This document shows positions 1-7,891 of a stretch of 64,000 nucleotides of DNA, one piece after another. How positions within the stretch are numbered: the stretch's first letter is position 1; each line of letters starts with the position of its first letter. This DNA comes from Peribacillus frigoritolerans (GTDB lineage Bacteria; Bacillota; Bacilli; Bacillales; DSM-1321), in the NCBI RefSeq assembly GCF_040250305.1, contig NZ_CP158190.1:4310001-4374000 (forward strand), written 5' to 3'. The translations under genes were made by a program, and so were the position numbers. The notes beneath the pieces are model-generated. The model was not told the DNA's origin and did not search any database. It saw only the letters and a program-made list of their open reading frames with translations.

Positions 1-527
1 AGCCAATATTGCTTTCCTTCGAATTCAACATATTCACCAAATCCCTCCACAAGCCTCCGTTTCAAGGTATAGGCATAGGTCAAGTTTATCTGCTGACCAA
101 GTATTCCCCAGGCAATCGCTTCAAATAAATCAGGGATGCCCATATTTCTCAAACCGAAGAATTGGCTTACCGGCTTTTGCAATATAGGGTCATTTTGGGC
201 GAGCTCATAAAAAGGAAGCAGATTTGTCTCAAAATCGAACCAGTGACGAACGTATTGGGAAACAGCATCCTTTACCTGATTATCCATCGGTGCAGTTCGT
301 GCTGGAAACCGAACGGTCAGATCCGTTTCATTCACCGCACTGATTTCTATTAAAAGTGTCTCATTTTCGACAACAAGTGCTCGATAAATTTTTTGATCAA
401 CAATATCGAACAGACATTCATTGGAGGATCTTGATAAGTATTTAAGATTTTCCGAAAAACTAAACTCTTTTGGTGCTCGAATTCTCAATTCAATCATGCC
501 TTCATCATTTGATAATGCCTCTTTCAT
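1..527 (-). CDS. alkA: DNA-3-methyladenine glycosylase II (AlkA type), 5' part
   Basis: Base-excision repair enzyme that would remove alkylated purines from DNA in the cytoplasm. The gene runs off the left edge, so about 175 N-terminal codons are seen. The first ~100 residues match the AlkA N-terminal domain in character, and residues ~138-152 carry AWGILGQQINLTYA, which opens the helix-hairpin-helix glycosylase fold; the catalytic Asp lies outside the window. The ATG at 527 follows AAGGAGGAG at a 4-base spacing. It stands back to back with adaA-adaB across a 180-base gap, so the three genes form one alkylation-repair locus and may share control by methylated AdaA (inference). Family call is confident; the symbol rests on motif and context. 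Confidence 0.85.
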   Translation of the reverse strand, partial: MKEALSNDEGMIELRIRAPKEFSFSENLKYLSRSSNECLFDIVDQKIYRALVVENETLLIEISAVNETDLTVRFPARTAPMDNQVKDAVSQYVRHWFDFETNLLPFYELAQNDPILQKPVSQFFGLRNMGIPDLFEAIAWGILGQQINLTYAYTLKRRLVEGFGEYVEFEGKQYW

Positions 528-706
528 TCTGCTCCTCCTTTAGTATTCTTGCTCTTCCCTTCAAATAGCACTTCATTCAACTTCCTTATTTTAACAGAAA
601 AATAGTCATCTCCCCTAACTCGAACAATTACGTTATCTTGCTTTTACATTCCCAAAATGTTTGTATAGAAACCCTTTCTTGTATACTAAATGGAGAGGTG
701 AATGCA

Positions 707-1303
707 GTGAATCCGAAAAAAGCAGATTTCCCGAATGAATATTGGAAAGCTATTATAGATTGTGATGCAGCATATGATGATCATTTTTTATACGGAGTAA
801 TTACGACGGGCATCTTTTGCAGGCCCTCCTGTAAATCCAGGGTGCCGAATAAGGAAAACGTGAAGATTTTCAAAAATGCCATGGTGGCTTTGGATGAAGA
901 TTTCCGGCCTTGTAAACGATGTAAACCGGAAGGACTGAATTTACCGACGGAAGAATGGGTTGAACAAATAGCCGAATGGATCGACACCCATTACAGCGAA
1001 CCCCTCACTTTGAACAAATTGGCGGATATTTCCCACGGCAGCCCATATCACTTGCAACGATCATTCAAGCGTGTGAAGGGGATATCGCCCACTGAATATA
1101 TTCAACGGCTTCGCCTTGACAAAGCGACGAGGCTGCTGGAAAACTCCGAACTGCCGATAACTGAAATAGGCTTCGCTGTCGGGTTCTCTAGTACACCCTA
1201 CTTCATGACGTTATTCAAAAGGAAAATGGGGAATACCCCTTCAGGATATCGGAATGCATATCTCAAAACTCAAGCTTTGGAGCGTGAAGAAAATGAAGAA
1301 TGA
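707..1303 (+). CDS. adaA: AdaA: methylphosphotriester-DNA methyltransferase and transcription activator
   Basis: Takes a methyl group from DNA phosphotriesters onto a zinc-bound cysteine and then activates the adaptive response genes. Residues ~15-80 are the Ada zinc domain with four cysteines in GIFCRPSC and CKRCKPEG (C38, C42, ~C72, ~C75); C38 is the expected acceptor. Residues ~85-190 are an AraC-type double helix-turn-helix. I place the start at GTG 707 because GGAGAGGTG lies 6 bases upstream; an upstream ATG at 638 lacks a ribosome binding site and would add residues unlike the family. A TATACT -10 lies at 682-687 with a weak -35. The 198-residue length fits the Bacillus two-protein AdaA/AdaB arrangement. 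The stop overlaps the next gene. Confidence 0.9.
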   Translation: MNPKKADFPNEYWKAIIDCDAAYDDHFLYGVITTGIFCRPSCKSRVPNKENVKIFKNAMVALDEDFRPCKRCKPEGLNLPTEEWVEQIAEWIDTHYSEPLTLNKLADISHGSPYHLQRSFKRVKGISPTEYIQRLRLDKATRLLENSELPITEIGFAVGFSSTPYFMTLFKRKMGNTPSGYRNAYLKTQALEREENEE

Positions 1304-1817
1304 TAAAGAACAAACCATTGACTGGGCCATATTGCATTATGATAAGTGGCAATTATATGTGGCCAAGACGGAAAAAGGGCTTTGCTATGTAGGCTCTCCC
1401 GGTCAAACGTATGAAGAACTGAAGTCCTGGATACAAAAACGCTTTCCAATGGCGAGCCTTGTTGAAAATGAAAAAGCATTAAATCCCTATCTAAAAGAAC
1501 TACAAGAATATTTCGAAGGAACCAGGCAGACTTTCTCTCTTCCCGCAGATGTAAAAGGCACGCCCTTTCAACAAGAAATTTGGGCGGCGCTGAATCAAGT
1601 ACCCTACGGAAAAACCTGTTCCTATTCCGATATTGCCCAAATCATCCAAAGACCTGCAGCTGTTCGGGCGGTTGGTACGGCCATTGGTGCCAATCCTATT
1701 CTGATCACGGTGCCATGTCACCGGGTCATCGGAAAAAACGGGGCCATTACCGGTTACCGGGGAGGTACGGAGATGAAACGATATCTACTTCAATTGGAAG
1801 CGGAAATGAAACCGTGA
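1293..1817 (+). CDS. adaB: Methylated-DNA--protein-cysteine methyltransferase (AdaB/Ogt)
   Basis: Suicide repair protein that moves the methyl group of O6-methylguanine to its own cysteine. The 174-residue protein has the family's C-terminal domain: the winged-helix DNA-binding part with RAVGTAIGANP, the active-site motif PCHRV (C142) and the following GYRGG loop. The ATG at 1293 is used; it overlaps the adaA end by 11 bases, and GAAGA lies just upstream, so translation is probably coupled. An in-frame GTG at 1284 and ATG at 1254 have no usable ribosome binding site. The gene forms the second half of the adaA-adaB operon and ends before a hairpin at 1831-1868. Confidence 0.9.
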   Translation: MKNDKEQTIDWAILHYDKWQLYVAKTEKGLCYVGSPGQTYEELKSWIQKRFPMASLVENEKALNPYLKELQEYFEGTRQTFSLPADVKGTPFQQEIWAALNQVPYGKTCSYSDIAQIIQRPAAVRAVGTAIGANPILITVPCHRVIGKNGAITGYRGGTEMKRYLLQLEAEMKP

Positions 1818-1830
1818 GTACAATCTGACC

Positions 1831-1868
1831 GCAAAAAAAAGCACCCACTATAAGGATGCTTTTTTTGC
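1831..1868. terminator. Bidirectional intrinsic terminator
   Basis: A run of A, then GCACCC and GGATGC arms with one mismatch, then a run of T. It lies between the convergent adaB (+) and the DUF2690 gene (-) and can serve both. Confidence 0.75.
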
Positions 1869-1877
1869 CTTTGTTTT

Positions 1878-2363
1878 TCAGTACCAAATGGTCACCGCTT
1901 TATTATATGCATCACTATTAGGGATCGCATGTATCCCTTGGGCCTGTGCTTTGCGCGGGTCATAATCATATACCATTGGTGTATAGCACGCGGTCTGCCC
2001 GATATTCACAACACCATTGCCCCCGGAACTGGCGCATGTATAGGCCTTACCATCAGTACTTCGGACGATCCTGGCATCCGCTTCATGGTTGTATACCGCG
2101 GGGCGTGTTACGGTCACTTTTGCCCAGGCTGTTTTACAGACAGTGCTGAATTTCAATTCTACATACGAATTGGAATCGATCCATTTTTTATCCTTCGTTA
2201 CCGCCGAACTTGCACAACTATTATAGTATGGACTTTTTCCATCATAGGTGTGTGTTTCGGCCAGTGCTTGATTTTTTCCAAAAGCAAAGTCGACAAGAAA
2301 CATCGACAGTGTCATCACCATGGATAAACCTATCATTTTAAGCTTTTTATTCAATTCATTCAT
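1878..2363 (-). CDS. Secreted DUF2690 family protein, copy 1
   Basis: Small exported protein of the DUF2690 family (YjfA of B. subtilis is of this type); function unknown. An N-terminal signal peptide of ~35 residues ends at ALA before ETHTYDGKSPYYNSC. The mature part has four cysteines (NSCASS, TVCKTAW, YTCASS, QTACYTP), which probably form two disulfides outside the cell. A paralogue lies immediately upstream at 2406-2867 on the same strand with the same cysteine pattern, so this is a tandem duplication. The ATG at 2363 directly abuts AAAGG, which is too close; a TTG at 2354 (codon 4) has better spacing and may be the real start. Ends in the shared terminator at 1831-1868. Confidence 0.8.
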   Translation of the reverse strand: MNELNKKLKMIGLSMVMTLSMFLVDFAFGKNQALAETHTYDGKSPYYNSCASSAVTKDKKWIDSNSYVELKFSTVCKTAWAKVTVTRPAVYNHEADARIVRSTDGKAYTCASSGGNGVVNIGQTACYTPMVYDYDPRKAQAQGIHAIPNSDAYNKAVTIWY

Positions 2364-2405
2364 CCTTTCTTTGCAAAAATATAGATGAAGGTTTTTCCTT
2401 TTTTA

Positions 2406-2867
2406 TTAATACCAATCGGTTTCACCTGCTGTATATGGCCAAAAAGCGACCGCTTTTGCTTTTCGCGGATCTAAATCATATACCATTGGTGTATAGCATG
2501 ATGTTTGGCCTTTATTTATTTCACCATTTCCTCCAGGAGATGCACAGCTAAATTGTTTATTATCAGTATTGCGGACAACCAATGCCGTTGCCTCCCCATC
2601 TGTTTGAGCCGGCCTGCTTAGAGTGATCTTCGCCCAGGCGGTTTTACAAACAGTGCTGAATTTCAACTCCAAATTGGCAGAACCGCCATTGGCATAAATT
2701 TTCACGGACTTCTTCGTGACAGCGCTATTCGCACAACTATTATAGTAAGGACTTTTTCCATCATAGGTGTGTGTTTCTGCTGAAGCTTTGCTTGCAAAAG
2801 AATCAAGGGAGCCAAAAAGGACTAAAGAAGCTACAAAAAATGAAATGCATAAAACCATTTTTTTCAT
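2406..2867 (-). CDS. Secreted DUF2690 family protein, copy 2
   Basis: Paralogue of the downstream DUF2690 gene. It has a signal peptide with a hydrophobic core and a cleavage site near ASA before ETHTYDGKSPYYNSC, then the same four-cysteine layout (NSCANS, TVCKTAW, FSCASPG, QTSCYTP) and the conserved MVYDLDPRKAKA stretch. The N-terminal block of the mature protein is nearly identical in both copies while the middle and tail have diverged, so the duplication is not very recent. I prefer the ATG at 2867, with a GGGG-containing site 12 bases upstream; the ATG at 2879 touches that site directly. Transcribed from right to left, probably together with copy 1 across a 42-base gap. Function unknown. 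Confidence 0.8.
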   Translation of the reverse strand: MKKMVLCISFFVASLVLFGSLDSFASKASAETHTYDGKSPYYNSCANSAVTKKSVKIYANGGSANLELKFSTVCKTAWAKITLSRPAQTDGEATALVVRNTDNKQFSCASPGGNGEINKGQTSCYTPMVYDLDPRKAKAVAFWPYTAGETDWY

Positions 2868-2879
2868 TATTTCACTCAT

Positions 2880-3196
2880 CCCCTTAACAAAATTTATACA
2901 CTGTTCATCTTACAATTTTGTAATATTCTTACAAGTGATAAAATCCCTAGTTCATGAAAAACTACAGCCCCGCCTTTAACTTGCAGCCTGCCATCACTAT
3001 TACAGTCTGGTATGTCACGCTTTATCAACTGAATCAGCGCAGAGCCAAAGTCATTATCCCTATGAGCAATTCAGGACAAATAAGGTAACAACTAAGGACA
3101 TATGCGTATCGAGCTGAGACAAAACGAGCCAATAGGCTGCCGTTGATCGGTAAGGATACAGGTCGATGTACTTAATGTTTTTTTCAAGAAAAAAGA
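2880..3196. other. Intergenic region, no gene recognised
   Basis: About 320 bases between the DUF2690 pair and the NUDIX pseudogene. A stretch at about 2895-3060 is open on the minus strand but begins after a stop with no start codon or ribosome binding site, so I do not call a gene. It should hold the promoter of the DUF2690 pair. Confidence 0.5.
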
Positions 3197-3235
3197 AAAG
3201 CCCCAACAAAACTCGAATCGTTTTGTCGGGGCTTT
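3197..3235 (-). terminator. Intrinsic terminator
   Basis: Long stem AAAGCCCC-A-ACAAAAC paired with GTTTTGT-C-GGGGCTTT, followed on the minus strand by a T-rich tract. It sits directly after the end of the NUDIX pseudogene. Confidence 0.85.
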
Positions 3236-3239
3236 ATTT

Positions 3240-3843
3240 TCATTTAGCGAGGTTTTCTCTGATCAATCTAATGGTGCTTTCATAATAGGAAAGATCATGC
3301 GGAACGAACTCATCCCGTCCAACAAATCGATCGATCTTCATCCTAAGGCCTTCGTGATTCATTTCAAATTCCTTAATATTCACTTTGTCCTTCGCTTCGG
3401 TCCAAAGCTCTTCGAAGTCATTCAGCACAACCTTGAAACCTCTTCTGGCTGCAGGGTGAAATCATCGAAGCTATGTGCAGTTTCATATAGAAAGACGTTT
3501 GGCAGTTCTTTGTCGATGAAATCCTCTTTCGTTTGATAGTATTGAATGATCACTAATGGAACCAACTCGTCAAATGCAGCGTCAATGTCTATTTCTTCTT
3601 TAATCTCCCTGACTCCGTCATATACCGTTTCATGAGCCAGTAAATGGCCGGCAGCCGTAATATCCAATAGATTCGGATAATCTTTTTTTATCGCACAACG
3701 ATGCTGAAGATATAGGAAATCCACACCCGCTTCCGAACTTGCGAACCAGCAGGCCAATGTCCCAATCTATGTACTTCCTCACGCGAAGCCATGCCGGTTT
3801 GAATGCGATCGGAATCGAAAACTTTCAACAATTCAGTTTCCAA
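3240..3843 (-). pseudogene. NUDIX hydrolase (isopentenyl-diphosphate isomerase-like), disrupted by two frameshifts
   Basis: Read through three frames, this region spells one NUDIX hydrolase of the type annotated as YfcD or IDI-like. The 5' piece starts at a TTG (3843) behind AGGAGTG and encodes ETELLKVFDSDRIQTG up to HRLGHW. The frame then breaks near 3745, where roughly 13 bases of the expected sequence before CWF are missing. The middle piece (to ~3422) carries AAGHLLAHETVYDG and the NUDIX-box remnant GVREIKEEIDID. A second break near 3425 fits loss of one A in the codon after EEVS, and the tail LNDFEELWTEAKD continues to 3240. The terminator downstream is intact. Two independent lesions argue for a real pseudogene over a single sequencing error. 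Confidence 0.8.
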
Positions 3844-3882
3844 TGGAGCTTCACTCCTAGCCCTTTTTTATAAAAAACAGCT

Positions 3883-4149
3883 TCATCCTTTTTCTTTTCT
3901 CCAATTTTTCGGGTTTAAATAACCTTTATATTTAGCAGCCACTTCTTTCCCGACCAAAAGTGCGCCTGCCCAAAACATCACTTCCGCAAAGACGATCGCA
4001 CCTGTTATGACCCCCGCTTTAACCGCAGTCGAAAATGGCGTAAAAGGAGCTACGACTGGAATGATCCAAGTGAGAAGGGAAATGATCAGGAATCCCATCC
4101 CTACTTTGTAAAACCTCGATTTCTTTATTTCCTTACTTTCTTTATCCAA
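3883..4149 (-). CDS. Small membrane protein, transporter-suffix-domain type
   Basis: An 88-residue protein with two predicted membrane helices (about residues 17-37 and 47-67) and a basic tail ending LNPKNWRKEKG. It looks like the short Bacillus proteins annotated as transporter suffix domain-containing, whose role is not known. The motif GALLVGKEVAAKYKGYLNPK after the second helix is the recognisable part. It lies upstream of the NUDIX pseudogene on the same strand, with no clear operon partner. Confidence 0.65.
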   Translation of the reverse strand: MDKESKEIKKSRFYKVGMGFLIISLLTWIIPVVAPFTPFSTAVKAGVITGAIVFAEVMFWAGALLVGKEVAAKYKGYLNPKNWRKEKG

Positions 4150-4409
4150 TTAAATAACCTCCGTCATGATGATTTTCATTTAATTACCCTGCCGAACATT
4201 CCACTTTCAAATATACCATTGAATATATTCTTTTTTTATACGTATGAATGTTCATTTCGTTTCATAAATAGTGAAATAAAGATATTCCATTTGAGGAAAA
4301 CTAGAGCAAGTATTTGATTAGAGGTTAATGTTCTATTAATGAATTGACTTTACGATTCTTAATGGATTTAATAATCTTATAACACTTGCATGCAGGAAAG
4401 GAAAATCCA

Positions 4410-5090
4410 ATGTACATTGAATTCATTGCCACAACGATAGAAGATGCCATTATAATCGAAGAATCGGGCGCAGACCGAATCGAGCTTGTCAGTTCTTTAG
4501 CCGAGGGGGGATTAACTCCCAGCCACGCCCTGATAGAAGCTGTCGTCAATTCAGTAAAGATACCAGTCAACGTGATGGTAAGGCCTCATAGCCAGTCGTT
4601 TTGTTATACGCAAAATGATTTGGAAATCATGAAAAAAGATATCCAAATCATTCGATCACTGGGAGCGAACGGGGTCGTATTAGGTGCATTAAATGAAAAA
4701 AATGAAATCAATCGACCATACCTCGAAGAACTATTGACAGTATGTGAAGGTTTGGAGATTACATTCCACCGAGCCATCGATGAAACAAACGACCCAGTCA
4801 TTTCAACTGAAATGCTAGCACAATATCCAGAAATCACAACGATATTGACCTCAGGTGGGCATGGGGATTTCCCCAGCCGCATGAAAACGATTCAACAAAT
4901 GAAAAGAGTCTGCGCCGACATAGCAATACTGGTTGGAAGCGGGTTGAATAAGGATAATATCCTTTCTATCCATTCCGAACTGCATACCGGTCACTATCAT
5001 TTCGGTACGGCTGTTCGAAAAAATAACAGTATCATTGAAGGAGTTACATTAGAAAAAGCTAAAGAAATCGTAAACTTGCTAAAGAAATAA
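4410..5090 (+). CDS. cutC: CutC family protein
   Basis: TIM-barrel protein of the CutC family, historically linked to copper homeostasis; its molecular activity is unsettled. The 226 residues begin MYIEFIATTIEDAII and include AGADRIELVSSLAEGGLTPS in variant form (SGADRIEL), the MVRPHSQSFCY stretch near residue 60, GANGVVLGAL, TFHRAID, ILTSGG and a C-terminal HFGTAVR, all typical of the family. The ATG at 4410 follows AGGAAAGGA at good spacing; the ATG at 4386 lies upstream of that site and is not used. No copper-regulator site was recognised. The gene ends before a hairpin at 5100. Confidence 0.85.
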   Translation: MYIEFIATTIEDAIIIEESGADRIELVSSLAEGGLTPSHALIEAVVNSVKIPVNVMVRPHSQSFCYTQNDLEIMKKDIQIIRSLGANGVVLGALNEKNEINRPYLEELLTVCEGLEITFHRAIDETNDPVISTEMLAQYPEITTILTSGGHGDFPSRMKTIQQMKRVCADIAILVGSGLNKDNILSIHSELHTGHYHFGTAVRKNNSIIEGVTLEKAKEIVNLLKK

Positions 5091-5099
5091 TGCCGGGAA

Positions 5100-5126
5100 G
5101 GGACCATTTAACTGGTCCCTTCTGTT
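5100..5126 (+). terminator. Intrinsic terminator after cutC
   Basis: GGGACCA and TGGTCCC arms followed by TTCTGTTT. The hairpin directly adjoins the interspersed repeat that begins at 5127. Confidence 0.65.
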
Positions 5127-5288
5127 TGTAGACAAAAGGGGTTCTATCTAAATTTTTAAGCAAAGTTGATGAAACGGAAGGTACGAGACTCCTGCGGGAA
5201 AAGCGCGTCCAGGGGAGACCCCGCAGCGGGCGGACCGCCCGCGAAAGCGAGTGCCTGTAGAAGATATCAACGTTCAAATTTGTCTACA
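5127..5288. repeat. Interspersed GC-rich repeat, copy A, with perfect 10-bp inverted ends
   Basis: A 162-base element bounded by TGTAGACAAA and its exact reverse complement TTTGTCTACA. The centre is much more GC-rich than the surroundings and contains GGTACGAGACTCC, CAGGGGAGACCCCGCAG and GGCGGACCGCCCGC, which fold into strong hairpins. A second copy with the same blocks in the same order lies at 56396-56580. It encodes no protein of its own. It resembles the small non-coding repeats spread through many Bacillaceae genomes. Confidence 0.8.
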
Positions 5289-5723
5289 GTCTGAAGGTCC
5301 CTTTTTATGATGCAGAGCTCTTTGTAAAAAAACCGAGTCCCAAAACCAAAAAAACAGTGCCGCTAAATGGCTGATTGCATAGTAATTCTTTGTAGTTAAA
5401 ATATCCAAGCTGAAGTCAAAATTAAGCACCGAACTATAAATGAATACGGCCGGCAAAGAGAAAAAAATATAAAGGCAAAAATAGTTTAAACTGAATTTTT
5501 TAGGATGTTTATTGAAAAGGACCTGTACCGGAACAGCAAATAATAAATAAGGGATAACGACATAAAAAGAAATCACGATAATGCCAATCACCCCCCAGGT
5601 ACCCAGGCTGAATACAACCAACACCGTGGAAAGCGACAGACAGGAAGAAACTAGACTAAAAAAATAATAAGGAATCACATCGCTTAGCTCCGAAACCTTT
5701 TGACTGATTTTCCAAAGTTCCAT
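5274..5723 (-). CDS. Membrane protein, possibly UPF0715 family
   Basis: About 149 residues with four predicted membrane helices separated by short loops; HPKKFSLNYFCLYIFFS and FFWFWDSVFLQ are the recognisable stretches. It resembles the UPF0715 membrane proteins of Bacillus, whose function is unknown; this call is tentative. I choose the ATG at 5723 (MELWKISQ) because GAGGGATGG precedes it; the ATG at 5768 has none. The last few residues and the stop are encoded inside the interspersed repeat copy A, so insertion of that repeat probably replaced the original C-terminus. Confidence 0.55.
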   Translation of the reverse strand: MELWKISQKVSELSDVIPYYFFSLVSSCLSLSTVLVVFSLGTWGVIGIIVISFYVVIPYLLFAVPVQVLFNKHPKKFSLNYFCLYIFFSLPAVFIYSSVLNFDFSLDILTTKNYYAISHLAALFFWFWDSVFLQRALHHKKGPSDCRQI

Positions 5724-5870
5724 TTTAACCCATCCCTCGAGATGACTTGAATTTTTTTTATTCCCCATTTTGTTGAAAAAAAATTTAATTTTTGAAGGTC
5801 ACGGTTTTTTCCCTGGACATAACTTCTTTGTTCCAATCGTTATAAGAAAAAGCGTCTCCGAAACATTTCT

Positions 5871-6725
5871 TTAGAGTGCGGGCCAGGTTCCAATTACGAC
5901 AGTGGCGTCCAGTTCTTCACACTTTACCACCCGTGGCATCACCCCGTATCTAGCAAAGATTTCTACGGTCTGCATCGCTTGCCGCTCACTGGTCTCGACT
6001 AATAAATGGGAGCCCGGTGCCAGCCAAAGTGTTGCCGAAGCCGCCACCCTTCGCTGGACATCAAGCCCGTCCGCCCCGCCATCTAATGCCACCCTCGCCT
6101 CATGCATGCGCGCTTCATGGGGTAAAAGACCGAGTCCCTCAGTAGGGACGTATGGTGCGTTTGCGACCAGTACGTCAACACGTCCCTGTAAATTGGCTGG
6201 AAGCGGTTCATAGAGGTCCCCTTCGTATACCTGACCATTGACTGAAGTGACGTTACGACGCGCGCACCGCACCGCGGCTGGGTCAATGTCGACGGCGTAC
6301 AACTCGATATCTTCGAGAACATCGCCCATAGCGGAGCCAACCGCGCCCGTGCCGCAGCACAAGTCCACCACGACTGCTCCTGGCATAGCGAGTGCTGCCG
6401 CTTGGCGGACTAAAAACTCGGTCCGTCTGCGCGGTACGAAGACTCCGAGATCAACCTCTATCCGGATACCGCAGAATTCCGCCCAGCCGATGACGTGTTC
6501 AAGTGGCAAACCCGCTATCCGTCTATCCACCATCTCTGCCAGTTCGGCCGTTGTCCCTGCCGCGATGATGAGCAACCGGGCCTCTTCCTCGGCGAAAACA
6601 CAACCTGCGGCCCGAAGTTTAGTGACGATGCTTGTATAAATGGCATCTCCATTAAAAACAGCCACTTTAGTTCCATCAACATCATTGATTTTCCCGAGGT
6701 TAAAGAAGGCATTCCTAAATTCCAT
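5871..6725 (-). CDS. Putative protein N5-glutamine methyltransferase (PrmC/HemK-like), GC-rich
   Basis: SAM-dependent methyltransferase of the HemK/PrmC type, which would methylate a glutamine side chain in a target protein such as a release factor. After an N-terminal helical domain come GYVFVPRRRTEF in variant form (GVFVPRRRTEFL, ~residue 93), the SAM-binding motif VVDLCCGTGAVG (~120), LYAVDIDPAAV (~145) and the catalytic NAPYVPTE (~190, the NPPY motif with Ala for Pro). The gene is far richer in G and C than all neighbours from about codon 33 onward, while the first ~30 codons look AT-rich and local. Sequence character matches the actinobacterial family. The ATG at 6725 follows AGGGGG. Likely acquired by transfer and joined to a local 5' end (inference). 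The house-keeping prmC would be elsewhere. Confidence 0.75.
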   Translation of the reverse strand: MEFRNAFFNLGKINDVDGTKVAVFNGDAIYTSIVTKLRAAGCVFAEEEARLLIIAAGTTAELAEMVDRRIAGLPLEHVIGWAEFCGIRIEVDLGVFVPRRRTEFLVRQAAALAMPGAVVVDLCCGTGAVGSAMGDVLEDIELYAVDIDPAAVRCARRNVTSVNGQVYEGDLYEPLPANLQGRVDVLVANAPYVPTEGLGLLPHEARMHEARVALDGGADGLDVQRRVAASATLWLAPGSHLLVETSERQAMQTVEIFARYGVMPRVVKCEELDATVVIGTWPAL

Positions 6726-6823
6726 AAGTTTCCCCCTATTCTATATAAATTGGAATATTATAAATATTACTATAACTATAGTATACAGCTTCTTAAACTG
6801 ACCGTCCCTTTTGCTCCAAAATA

Positions 6824-6846
6824 AGAAGGTTGCCGGAGCAACCTTC
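6824..6846 (-). terminator. Intrinsic terminator after the MerR gene
   Basis: Perfect arms GAAGGTTGC and GCAACCTTC with a 4-base loop, followed on the minus strand by TTATTTT. Confidence 0.75.
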
Positions 6847-6862
6847 CAACTAATCTTGAGAT

Positions 6863-7600
6863 TCAATTTTTGTTAGCATCAGCAAAGTGACTCATCGCAT
6901 CACACATGAATTTTGCCAATCCTTCACCATATTGGTCGATATTTTTGGTGAAGCGTTGATCGTCCACGTACATTTGACCTAATCCTTTGAAAGCATCCAG
7001 CGAGTATGTGCCGAAGTTATTGTTCAAACAATCATACCATTCTTTAATGGCCTCCTGTGCCTCCTCCGACTTGGGCGAACCATTTCGGATTGACGCAAGT
7101 TTTAAATAGATCTCCGATACAACTTTCTGTGCATCTTTGGACATGCCCTCCACTTTAGCCTTCGACTCATCGACAGCTTTATCCCCCCAAAGCTTGCGAG
7201 CTTCCTCTTCATATGGATTCTGACTAAAGTCAAATCCTTCAAATTTTTCTTTATTCGTCATCTGAATTTCCCCTTTCATATGCTTAATCGATTTTTCGAC
7301 CGTCTTAATTAATTTATCGAGCTGACTGCGTTTCTCCAGCAACATTTTTTGATGTTGCATTAACGCATCTTGTTTATCAAACGAAGAGCTTTTTATCATT
7401 TGTTTTATTTCCTTTAATGGCATGCCAAGTTCCCTGAAAAACAGGATTTGCTGCAACATCTCAAGATTATCATTCGAATAAAGGCGATAACCTGCATCGG
7501 TTATTTCCTCCGGCGATAATAACCCGATTTCATCATAATAATGCAGTGTCCGCACACTAATGCCAACCAAATCGGCTAGCTCCTTCACTTTCATTGCCAC
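6863..7600 (-). CDS. MerR family regulator with TipAS antibiotic-recognition domain (Mta-like)
   Basis: Transcription activator. Residues 1-70 form a MerR winged helix (VKELADLVGISVRTLHYYDE, then YRLYSNDNLEML), residues ~75-110 a dimerising coiled coil, and residues ~115-245 a TipAS domain with ARKLWGDKAV, the fold that binds small drugs in TipA and is present in Mta of B. subtilis, which activates multidrug pumps. The GTG at 7600 is preceded by AAAGGAGGT at a 9-base spacing; an ATG two codons later is the alternative. No efflux gene is adjacent, so its target is unknown. MerR proteins often act on their own promoter, but I see no convincing dyad with a 19-bp spacer upstream. Confidence 0.85.
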   Translation of the reverse strand: MAMKVKELADLVGISVRTLHYYDEIGLLSPEEITDAGYRLYSNDNLEMLQQILFFRELGMPLKEIKQMIKSSSFDKQDALMQHQKMLLEKRSQLDKLIKTVEKSIKHMKGEIQMTNKEKFEGFDFSQNPYEEEARKLWGDKAVDESKAKVEGMSKDAQKVVSEIYLKLASIRNGSPKSEEAQEAIKEWYDCLNNNFGTYSLDAFKGLGQMYVDDQRFTKNIDQYGEGLAKFMCDAMSHFADANKN

Positions 7601-7776
7601 TGCTTCTTACCTCCTTTCGATATCATTTACATTAAGGTATTACGCAACGTCAGAGTCAAATGGAAAAATGAAAATTTTCCGCCCAATTTTAAAAGACGAT
7701 CCTTCCTAATGAAGAATCGCATATTAGTAGAGTTCACTTTTTGTAAAAGCTTCGGATTAAAGCAATTTTTACGCTT

Positions 7777-7835
7777 TTTCTCATGAAGTTTCGCACTTTT
7801 ACTCGTGAGTTTGACGCTTTACTCGTGAATTAAAC
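7777..7835. repeat. Three degenerate copies of the 21-bp TTTACTCGTGAGTTT repeat
   Basis: Contains TTTACTCGTGAGTTTGACGC and TTACTCGTGAATT, preceded by a decayed copy TTCTCATGAAGTTTCGCAC. The unit and the 21-base period match the much longer array at 27869-28094, so this is a dispersed repeat family. It lies in the otherwise empty 290-base gap upstream of the MerR gene. Confidence 0.75.
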
Positions 7836-7891
7836 AATTATCTTATTCGTTTGCTCTTTCATGAAAGCTAGCTTCAATCTTGGCTATCCTT

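Noticed and set aside
2895..3060. Open stretch on the minus strand without a start (IAHRDNDFGSALIQLIKRDI...)
   Set aside because: No start codon or ribosome binding site and no recognisable family, so chance is sufficient.
5059..5277. 72-codon frame on the minus strand over the repeat copy A
   Set aside because: Product of the non-coding repeat; a similar false frame covers copy B at 56316-56579.
6238..6639. Frames of 103, 133 and 109 codons opposite the GC-rich methyltransferase
   Set aside because: GC-rich DNA has few stops, so antisense frames stay open. None resembles a known protein.
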